From Macrothele yani (taxonomy: Eukaryota; Arthropoda; Arachnida; Araneae; Macrothelidae): 64,000 nt of DNA. A program made the position numbers and the translations under genes. Below the pieces are notes generated by a model. That model searched no databases, had not been told where the DNA came from, and saw nothing but the letters and a program-made list of their open reading frames with translations. Positions 55,088-64,000 of the stretch are shown here, piece after piece. Position 1 is the first letter of the stretch, and each line of letters starts with the position of its first letter. The stretch covers positions 79,232,607-79,296,606 of the forward strand of contig CM077005.1 in assembly GCA_039090855.1 (NCBI GenBank), in the 5' to 3' direction.

Positions 55088-56380
55088 GTGGCATCATTGC
55101 AAGATCCTATGCATTCTGTTCTATCATAGTCATTTGGTTGGTGGATACTTGTAAAGGAAGAGGCATTTCATGTAATCTTGTCCTGTTGTTTGGACATGAT
55201 GTATTTCTTGTTGTGTACATAAAATTTTTGTACATAAGTCCTCGTGTACAGTATGTTGTTACTGCAGTGAATTTTTAACTCTTACTTTCACATGTGTATA
55301 AGTCACAATTTTATTTATTTTCTTATCATTGTCTGTCATGGATTTTAAAAACTACATCTTGTTGCCATTCATAGCTTGAAATGATATATTATCATGATGT
55401 ATTTATGATGAATTATTATTTGTATAGAACAGTTGTAAGTAAAACTTTTTTAGCTCTTTGATAAGAAGGTTGCAGCAGTTTGTGTACATTTTTAAATTCA
55501 TTTCATAATAGAATTAATTATAAATATTTATGAAGTTAGGGGTAAATAAGGTGTCTTCTTTAACATATTTTTACATGTGGTGTGTTTGTTGTGGCATGTA
55601 TTTCATGGTTCTCTTTATTTAAGACTGAGCATGGCTTTTTGTTTTTTGTCCATTATGTTACTGAATAGGTTTGTAAATTATGTTATTATCATAATTCACA
55701 AGTGTGGAATCGTGTGCAGAAACACAATGGTTGTTTCTGTATAGTCAATTATGTTATCTTATAAGGTTGCTAAGACTGTAGCACCTCAATGAGTTGTTAC
55801 CAATCATTTGCCACCTACATTTGTAAAAGTTGAAAGAAATATATAAATTGAGTCATACATACATACATACATACATACATACATACATACATACATACAT
55901 AAAAAAATAAAATGGGGGAGCAAAAGCCTACGCTTAATATGTTCACCCACTTTCAGTTTGTTTAGTTAACACAGTGAATTTTCAGTGTGATTAAAATCCA
56001 TTTTAGTATTGTATATTACTTTTACTTTGGTGAGGGCACTTCCTTCACTTTTATTCACCAGTGTAGCTGTGCATAAAGCAAAAACATATATAAATTTGGA
56101 GTCATAGTGAAAGAAACATTTACTGAAACTGTTCCTGCTTCTTTTAATTTGTGTTGATCACTTCCTCTCCCATATTTAAGTTAAAGTATATAGTATAGTG
56201 CCAAAAACCATTCTTCTCTTTTCTTCTTTTTGTTGGTGGAGTGTAGGAAAATAATTTTTGTTTTTTGTTAAATATGTATTTAGAAAAATATGAATGAAGT
56301 TAGCAGTCTTCAGCTGATATTTAGGTATGACTGTAGATTAAAACTACATTTATAATTTAAGGAAGCAGTAAAATTAATAA
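55088..56380 (+). other. lilli: Probable 3' UTR of the AFF gene
   Basis: AT-rich sequence follows the stop. Candidate polyadenylation signals AATAAA occur at 55906 and 56376. A (CATA)n microsatellite lies at about 55853-55900. The true transcript end is not determinable here. Confidence 0.35.
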
Positions 56381-57459
56381 AAAAGTTAAGATTAAAATAC
56401 TACAGACTTATACTGTAAGAATTATTCTTATGTATGTGTATAACTTTTGCCCTATCTACACAAAAATGTTAGATTTTTTTGAGCTGGGGGTGGGGTTGTA
56501 ATGTCACAAACCAGTGTGTTGACTTTGTTTTACATGTTCATCAGTGCTTGGTACTTTTTCTTCCACACATGACCATTATTATCGGTAATAAATTTTTTGA
56601 TGAAAATGTCCTTTCAATTCTTTGTCCACAAACAAAAATAAAATTTCTTTGGCATGCTTCTGAGAAAAGAACATCAACTCATCCACATTTATTCCCCCAC
56701 CCCCTCCCTTCTGTCTTCAAAAAATGAGTTGCAGTTTTTCATGAAAATTTAATTCCTAAGATTTGCTTTGCAACCTTGAAAAATAATACTTTGCATTGTT
56801 ACTGGGGACACATTGTGAATACAGGAATTTGTCAAAGAAATGACCAAAGGTTCCTGGCAGGAAATGTAATTTTTTTTTTTTTTTTTTTTTTGTATGTTCC
56901 TGTCTTTTCATTGTTTTTTTTTTCAACCTCCCCCATTTATTTTGAACCAGACACTACCATAATATAGAAGTAACAGTAAAACTACTGAATAGTTGTGACA
57001 TGTAATAAACAATACACTGAACTTTATTCATTTTTAGAAATTAAGGTGTGTATTTGTATTGCAAATGGAGTATTCCATATTTAAAATGCTTGGAACAGAA
57101 CACATTCCAGATTCCAGACTTTTTCGAATTTTGCAATATCTGTTAGTAGTCTACATCTTTTCTTTATTCATTACTATAAGTCATCAGTGTCCACGTATGA
57201 TACTACATTTGGACTAAATGATATGTGTTTATAGCTTTAGTTTTCTTCTGTAAGTTGTACCAACAAGCAACACATTACATTTAATTACAGTCAAATTCAG
57301 TGAAAAAGTCGTTAAGGTGAAAAAACATTAGCAGCTTTTTGGGGTCCAGAAAGTGGATGCTCTAGGAATGAGGATGGATGACTTTTTTTAGATGTTTGTT
57401 CTATGGTCATGTGCCTCATTAGCAATGTTTTTTTTTTTTTTTTTGCTGTAGCAGTCTCT
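56381..57459. other. No gene seen
   Basis: AT-rich, with a long T tract near 56871-56891 and a second at 57427-57444. No recognised frame. Confidence 0.45.
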
Positions 57460-58990
57460 CTTAGATTTTACAAACTTACAAAATTTCTTGTTCCATCATA
57501 AAAACATGCTGCTTTTAATCCTTCAACAAGGCTGTCATACTTTTTTGCCATGCCATCTGTGGGTACTTTATTCTCTGTGTTAGCAGTTTCATCTTCACTG
57601 TTATCATCAAAGTTACCTTGATTCAGAACCATATAAGCTATTTCACTGTCAGTCATTGAGTGAATAGCTGGGGCCTCGGTGTCAATGTCAAGGACATTTT
57701 TCTATGTGGACTTCCTTCAGCTTATTGATAGCATCTGTTAGTGATCTTTTTTTCTTTTTTTCTTTTTTTTTTTTTTTTTTGCATCAGCAAGGAGGTCCAA
57801 TAGCATCTTTTGCTCAGTTGTCATATGGAATGCTTTAAACTTGTTAATTTGTGTCATTGTTATCATCACTTACCATTGTCGCAGGCTACAGGTTGTACCA
57901 AGCATGCTTAAAGACATCTTGATCCATGTTGTTTCATGACATAATAATGAGCTAGTATTAAGTAAGGTATTCACTCCTTTAAAGCATTGTAGTTGTGTAC
58001 CCTTGCCTATCACAGCAAGTTTTCACTTAATGCATGCCAGCCACATTAGAGCAGCCAAGCAAAGGTCCTTCTGTTTTTAGCATCCTTAGATCCTGTAAGG
58101 ATCTCATCAGATGTTGTCAGGTCTTCCAGGATAGTAGTGAACAACCATGTCTCACCACTTTTGTTGAATATTTCTGGCACTAGATACTTATCAGTGTCAA
58201 TTTTGGGAAACTCAACGAATTTCTCTTCTGCCTCATGATTTGCAGTTGCTTTATTCCCCAAATTGTTTAAAGATTTTATGCCATGCCTTTTCTTAAATTT
58301 CTGCAACCAATCTGCTGAGTACTGGTAGACCATTCATGAATGACCTTCACTGTGAATGGTGCACTCTCACTGCTGGGAATTATCATTCAATCCACCATTA
58401 CTGTGACACACCAAAGTCTCATCACGTTTAACTTTATTCTGCCTACATCAATTCAGAAACAAATTCCCATTAAGAAAAGTAATGTCAATAAGTAATAAGT
58501 GTTTACCATTACATATGAGTGAGGAATCAGCAGTCAGCTTGGAAATAGTGCTGAAACTTGAGAATTGGAATTATATGTGAATGCCATTCATTTGAGTGGT
58601 GTGCCCAAATTGTTTGCCTCAAGCAAAACATTTATTGTAATCAGTGAAGAGCTTTCTTGGGCAGTTTACCAAAAAAGAGCTGTGGCTTTGAACTCACTTT
58701 GGTCGTAAACACAAGATCCCTGCAGCGAATGATTTACTCAGTGAGCGTAGTGACAACATGGAAATTGAATGATATTTGTGAATAACTTTTTCTGGGAATA
58801 ATGAATTAACTCCCAAGAAGGAATTATTTATGCCATCATTACTGCTGAGTATTCTCACTTATCTTGTATTTTAAGCTCATCATGACTGAATTTTTCTTGT
58901 TTCAGGACAAGAATACCATCGAGTGGTGCACATGCACTTTGATGCCAACAAATCCATTCTTTTATTACACAGTCAAGGTCTTCATTTTTC
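57460..58990 (-). pseudogene. pogo/Tigger-like transposase relic
   Basis: The minus strand starts near 58990 with DLDCVIKEWI, then HQSACAPLDGILVLKQEKFS of the CENP-B-type DNA-binding region. 58046-58333 gives YSADWLQKFKKRHGIKSLNN, then NHEAEEKFVEF and NKSGETWLF, where a DETGLFW catalytic motif is expected and the Asp is lost, then TGSKDAKNRRTFAWLL. 57468-57656 is the C-terminal acidic tail (DSEIAYMVLNQGNFDDNSED). The middle is frameshifted and partly missing. Expected family length is about 500 residues. Confidence 0.75.
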
Positions 58991-60610
58991 ACATTATGCA
59001 ATGTTTTTTTATTCTGTTAGCTCATTAGTGTTAGCATAGAACTTGAACAGTTTGACCTTCTCTGTCCTCAGGTCATAGATGTTGGTCATTCCAAGGTTAT
59101 TATACATTGCTAGCCTAAAAAGGTGTTTTCCATTGTAGATTAAGTTCTCTGACAAAAGTTTCTTAGACTTGATAGTTTTTGTCTTTCAGTAAAATGATAC
59201 AATTGATTCTGTGTTTCTGTAAATAAAACATTGATATCTGTTGGCACATAGAATACCTATCCAAGTATGTAAAACATACTGTACTTTACCTTAAAAGTAG
59301 TCAAGTTTTATAATTACAATCTGTATAAAAATGCATTATAATGTGTCTAAGGATTAGTAGTTCAAATTAGGAAAGCTTGAAAAGTAATTTCCTTTTTCTC
59401 ACTGAGCTGTTCTAAGATGTTAGATTATTTTACGTGCTAAGAGAAGCTGATTTTATTTCTTAAAAAAGAAGTAATTAATAATTCCATTATATGATTAACT
59501 AGTTATTATTTGGGCTAATGATATAGCCATTGTGCTGTGTCATAAAATGTCTCAGTCACCCTAGAATATGGCACTTTGAAATATTGTCTGTTACTTTTCA
59601 GCCCTGAAGGTGATATATTGCTACTCTAGAAATCGTAGAAAATCCCCAACACAGTAATGAGTGTACTGATTATAGCTTTTTAATTTTGTAGTCCATATTA
59701 GGTAATTATGATGAAACAGTTTCTGATAAGGGATTATATATTGCCTACTACTACATTGAAACAGTCAACTCCCATTTTGGTACTTTCCACTTTGTTTCCT
59801 TATGGTTAGTTGTCAGATGCAAAATGTCACTATTCTTTGCCATGTTGCCTACAACACTTGAAACATCAGTTTTTGCAGAACCTCTAAATAAAATATGTTC
59901 TAGAATTATTTCTTCTGTTCTGTAGGTGATTTAGATTTTTTTTTCTGGTTTATTCTTTAGGCAGTGATGTTGCTGCTCATTGGTTTTTGCAAACCTTTGA
60001 TCCCATTTTCCAGTGTCTTTAGCAATTCCATCTGATTGTCCCTTACAGATGTGAGGCAATATTCATAATCCTTTCATATCTCTATTTTCCTGTACAAAAC
60101 ATTAGCTTTTTTGTTAAAAAGGAAAAAAAAAAAAAAAAAACAGAAGACAATGAAGGCAACATTTTTCTTGTTTTTATTCATTTACTTGCCATGTCTAAAA
60201 CTGTGGCTTAAAGAGAACAGCAGATTACAGAATTCTTGCTTTTCTTTGCTAGACACTAGTAATAATAACCATAAGAAAATATTGAATATTTCTGTCACAG
60301 ATCTTTGGAATTCCTGCATCAACATGAAGAAGTTGTAATTTTTTTGTTCAAGGAGAGTTTTCTCACAAAATAGAGCTATTTATTCATTGTGGTGGAACTA
60401 TGTTTTTTAAAAAGCAACATGAAATGTTTTGTAATTATTTATTACACAAGCTTTTTCTTTTATTTGGATAATTTAACATCAGCACTTAGTAAAAGGAAGA
60501 AGGAAAATTAATAAATATATATGTACCTTGTATACTTGTTATTCGTGCACCAATTCATGTTCAAATAAAACATCAATGATTTATAATAACACAAGGAACT
60601 GTACACCAAC
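58991..60610. other. No gene seen
   Basis: AT-rich DNA without a recognised element. A poly-A run occurs at 60120-60140. Confidence 0.45.
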
Positions 60611-60615
60611 TATAC

Positions 60616-60845
60616 ATAAGATAGTATAACTATACTAGTGATCCAAATTTATTGGAGTTGATAAAAAAAATCAAAGTTTCCAAGCTTTTGCACATCAACC
60701 AGATGGCCTTTTCAAGGAAGGTAGACAGCAAACTGAAACACCTTCTTTGAAAACACCATCTGGTTGATGTGCGAAAGCTTGGAAACTTATATTTTTATCT
60801 GCGCCAATAAATTCGGATCACTAGTACAGTTATACTATCTTATCA
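60616..60845. repeat. Foldback repeat, ~106-bp arms
   Basis: AAGATAGTATAACTATACTA near 60617 is mirrored near 60845, and arms pair inward through GTTTCCAAGCTT and CACATCAACCAGATGG to an ~18-nt loop. Arm identity is about 85-90% by eye. The CATCAACCAGATGGCCTTTT wording resembles PLE terminal repeats, so a PLE origin is possible. Confidence 0.7.
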
Positions 60846-62656
60846 ACGATTATAGTGGGGTTTTTTTTTTTTTTTTTTTTTTTGCTTGTTACTACTTTCT
60901 TACTTTAAACCAAAAAAATTATATGAAAAATAGCATTTTTTTCAGGATTTCATTGCCTTCATGATGCCAGGCATTGCTTTAGTATATCTCATTGCAGCTT
61001 CAGGTAAAAAAGAAGAAAAACATTCATTTTAGTGCAACTTACAGAAAACCAATAAAAATTAAATGGAAATTCTGACAAATAATGTCTATGGGTGTGATAT
61101 ATTTTCATGTTTATGTTGTGAGGTGGCTCTTGACTCACTCTGGTGTTATGGTCTTTATGCATTGTTTCTTTGTGCATTAGAAAATGCACTCAAAAGGGGT
61201 ATAGACTGTCAGCGTACTTTGCTAGTCAGTGGGTAGTTGAAAACATGTTTTGTGTATTTAGTGATAAAGGATTTATTTCTTATTTACTTAACTTTTGTGT
61301 GTTTTTAGTGAAAACATACTTTTTGCTCCTGACATGTGATTTTTATACTTTCTTCTGGGTGTTTCTTAAATGTTTAATATTTATTTCTATTTTGCAGCTG
61401 AAAGTTTGATACCTAAAATTGAATAATAATCCTATTTTTCTTCTGCTATTGTTGTTGTTTCTCTTCTTGTCATTGTAATAGTTTTTATTTCTTCCAGTAG
61501 CCTTGAAGTTGTTTGAAAATATTTGAGTTATCATTGACTTCTTTCATTTATCATATTGATATAACATTGTTCAAAAAGCATTGTAATGAGGTACCAAAGA
61601 ATTTAAAATATGAAATTTTACTATTTTTGTAGATTTAGGATACTAACTTGTGTAATAATATTTCAGTGCTTGAGAGCTGACTTTTTTTTCATGTTTGTAA
61701 GGTGATCAGGAAAAAAATATGTGAAATGCCACTGAAATTAATGATTCCTCACTTTTAAAACTAAAGAAGTTATTTTGTGTTTCGTCATTGATGAGTCTTA
61801 TCTAATTCCTGAAATCAACTATGAAGTATATTTAAACCTAAAAAGAAAAGAAGAAAAGAAAAAATTGTGAGTGTGTGTGTGTGTGTGGGGGGGGGGGGGG
61901 CAATAAGTATCTATTTAAATTTGATTAACACTAGAACCATGGGATTCTTTTGCAATACTGGACTGTGGCAGTTTATATTTAAAAAGAAAAAAAAAGAAAC
62001 GTTCAATCTAAATTTTGCCCTCAGGATACGTTTTAATAAAGCTCTTAATATTTTTAGAAAATATTTTTCAAAACATTTTGAACAGCAGGATTTGAGTTGA
62101 CTCATTAGATTTTTAATCATGCATGATTAAAAAAAAATCAGTGTTGTTAAGTTTTACGTGACAAAAATTATGCTAATGCTGAATATTGTGGACTTACTAT
62201 ATCAAAATTATCATTACACTATGAAGTCCTGAAAACATGTAAAATGGAAATATAGTAATATGTGCATGATGCATTAAGATGTTTTAGGGAGAGGGGAAAG
62301 ATTTATGGGCATAGCTTTTGTGAATGTTCCTTACCAGTAAAGCAAAATATGTTAGTTCAACTGTGCATTTTCTACAGGCTGGTTTTTTCTCACAAACATC
62401 ACATTTATCCATTGCCATGTTTTTCATATTTTAATGCATGACACAATAACAGTTTCTTGTTTGTGGTTTACTTGTTTATGTCCTCCTATTGTAATATTGG
62501 GTTGTGCCGGCTGGTACTGTCTGTTTTGCCACATGAATTCTGTTTCTTCCTGTCCCATTTTCATTATTTGTCATAAAAAACATGTTTTTTAAAAAAAGGC
62601 TTTTTTATGCAGAACTGGAGTTTGTAAAACACTCAGAAAAATGAAGATGCATTATG
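60846..62656. other. No gene seen
   Basis: AT-rich, with homopolymer runs near 60859-60883 and a (GT)n-(G)n run at 61868-61900. Nothing is recognised. Confidence 0.45.
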
Positions 62657-63983
62657 CAGGGTGTCCATAAAGTCTTTCCCATGTTACAAAAATTAATATA
62701 AAAAATGTATTACAGGTACAAGAAAGGGATTGCACGACAGTAATAGTGCGTAAGTAAAGTTTTTTCCCAGTGTCAGTACAACTCCACATGGGTGCTTGCC
62801 ATTTGTGGCCTGGAGGACATCTATGCGATATTCGATTTCATGCCATGTTTTGTTTAACATCTCAGCAGAGACAGAACCAATGACATCCGTTATTCTGCTC
62901 ATCAACGTCTCAACAACCGGAACACTTCTAAAGTAAACTTGGTCTTTCACATAACCCCACTGAAAAAAGTCTAGAGGGGGTTATGTTGGGCAATCGAAGT
63001 GGCCATGTCATGGAATAATCTCGGCCAATCCATCTGTCTGGAAATGTGGCATTCAGGAACTCACGAACCGTTATTGACCAATGTGGTGGGGTACTGTCTT
63101 GTTTGAATTTAACTGAAGGTTGGAGTGCATGCAACTGAGGTGCCACAAAAATTCCAGCCTGTCCAGATACACATTACATGTTACCGTGGGCTCTGTAAAA
63201 AAGAAAGGTCTGATGATTCTGTCATGCTTCGGGCCACACCATACGTTCACTTTCCGACTAGTCCTCTGTTTTTTGATAACATAATGGGGGTTTTCTGATT
63301 CCCAGATTCACACACTCTGCCTATTTACTGTACTACCAGAGATGCGGAATGTGGCTTCATCTGAAAAACAGACACGGTGCAGATAATCAATATCGTGAGC
63401 TATGCACGGCAACATCTCCGTTGCAAATGCAGCATGGCAAGGCTGGTCATCAGGCTGAAGAGCTTGAATGATCTGTACCTTATAAGCATACAGATAAAAT
63501 GTGTGTGTAAAATTTTATTAACTGTGGCATGGGGAATTCCAGTTTCCAGTAAAGTATGGCACATGGATTTCCTGGGACTTTGCAGAAATGTCTCCTGAAC
63601 AGCTGCAGCTGTCTTTTGTGTAACCGGTAGTCTGCCCGCTCGGTGGAGATCCCCAACACTACTGGTCGCTTTAAACTTTTCATATCAAGCTTTTATGCTT
63701 TTTTGGTCCAATGGTGATCGTCTGTACTCTTTTCTGAAATGATGCTGGACGGTAACTGCCGATTTGGTCGCATGGAATTACAACACGCACGCCACTTTTT
63801 CTTGCATGCAAACCATTATTGATGAAATACTCCTCTTATTTAGCAGTAGCACTCGCCTAAAGAACAGAAAAATAAAACTTTGAGTGCTGCTATATTATGT
63901 TGCCAACCATTTTAATTTAACTTACATAGATTTTTTTATATTAATTTTTGTAATGTGGGAAAGGCTAATTTATGAACACCATG
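62657..63983 (-). mobile_element. mariner-type element (IS630/Tc1/mariner superfamily)
   Basis: The left end CAGGGTGTCCATAAA and the right end, inverted, CATGGTGTTCATAAA start ~50-bp TIRs that also share TTACAAAAATTAATATAAAA. TA follows the right end; the left flank reads TATG. The length of 1,327 bp fits a single-gene mariner. Confidence 0.8.
62730..63813 (-). pseudogene. mariner-type transposase, decayed
   Basis: The minus strand starts near 63813 (MVCMQEK), with HTH pieces (FRKEYRRSPLDQKSI, then SVGDLHRAGRLPVTQKTAA). Then come FSDEATF-like sequence near 63360 and a VNVWCG block near 63245. The second part has KQDSTPPHW (Asp) and, in a shifted frame, PPLDFFQWGYVKDQVYF. That is a mariner variant whose third acidic residue is Asp; about 41 residues separate the two, consistent with a DD41D layout. 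The tail reads WHEIEYRIDVLQATNGKHP. Several stops and shifts are present. Confidence 0.75.
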
Positions 63984-64000
63984 TATATATGCCAAGTTTT

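Overview
The window is eukaryotic, AT-rich and crowded with transposable elements. The organism is most likely an arthropod with a large, repeat-rich genome. This rests on the mix of Penelope-like, RTE, Tc1/mariner, hAT and pogo elements and on one conserved host gene. Species cannot be read from the sequence; a chelicerate or a hemimetabolous insect is a guess.

The only host gene I can support lies on the + strand and spans most of the window. Three exons (21755-21848, 39691-40057, 54975-55087) splice in frame into the C-terminal homology domain of an AF4/FMR2 (AFF) protein, called lilliputian (lilli) in insects. AFF proteins are scaffolds of the super elongation complex. The introns are 17,842 and 14,917 bp, and the region upstream of the first visible exon is at least 21.7 kb. 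Nearly everything else in 1-55 kb is mobile DNA inside or upstream of these introns.

Layout. 2.5-4.1 kb: 5'-truncated Penelope-like element (PLE) with a GIY-YIG endonuclease and a 16-bp target-site duplication (TSD). 5.2-15.4 kb: hAT nest, in which an old hAT gene is split by a second hAT (TSD TTCTCG), itself split by a third TIR element (TSD ACCCA) that carries a tRNA-SINE, and by a 556-bp MITE (TSD GGTGTGAA). 15.4-20.7 kb: degenerate repeats, a LINE relic and an 1,145-bp hAT-type nonautonomous element. 22.0-25.8 kb: a hAT with internal duplications joined by apparently templated filler DNA. 26.0-32.6 kb: five RTE copies in ++--+ order, including a 256-bp-arm palindrome. 32.7-37.2 kb: a PLE-type reverse transcriptase with no visible endonuclease, between near-identical 1,272-bp inverted repeats. 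37.9-39.1 kb: Tc1 element. 40.6-48.2 kb: unclassified DDE element with long inverted termini, carrying a foldback element, which carries a Tc1, plus a head-to-head SINE pair. 50.0-54.2 kb: PLE composite (inverted partial copy plus full-length copy) inside one 12-bp TSD. 57.5-59.0 kb: pogo/Tigger relic. 60.6 kb: foldback. 62.7-64.0 kb: mariner-type element.

All transposon genes carry at least one stop or frameshift except the reverse transcriptase at 34-35.5 kb, whose frame is open and whose flanking repeats have stayed near-identical. It is the most unusual and probably the youngest object here. No CRISPR, operon or bacterial feature is present.
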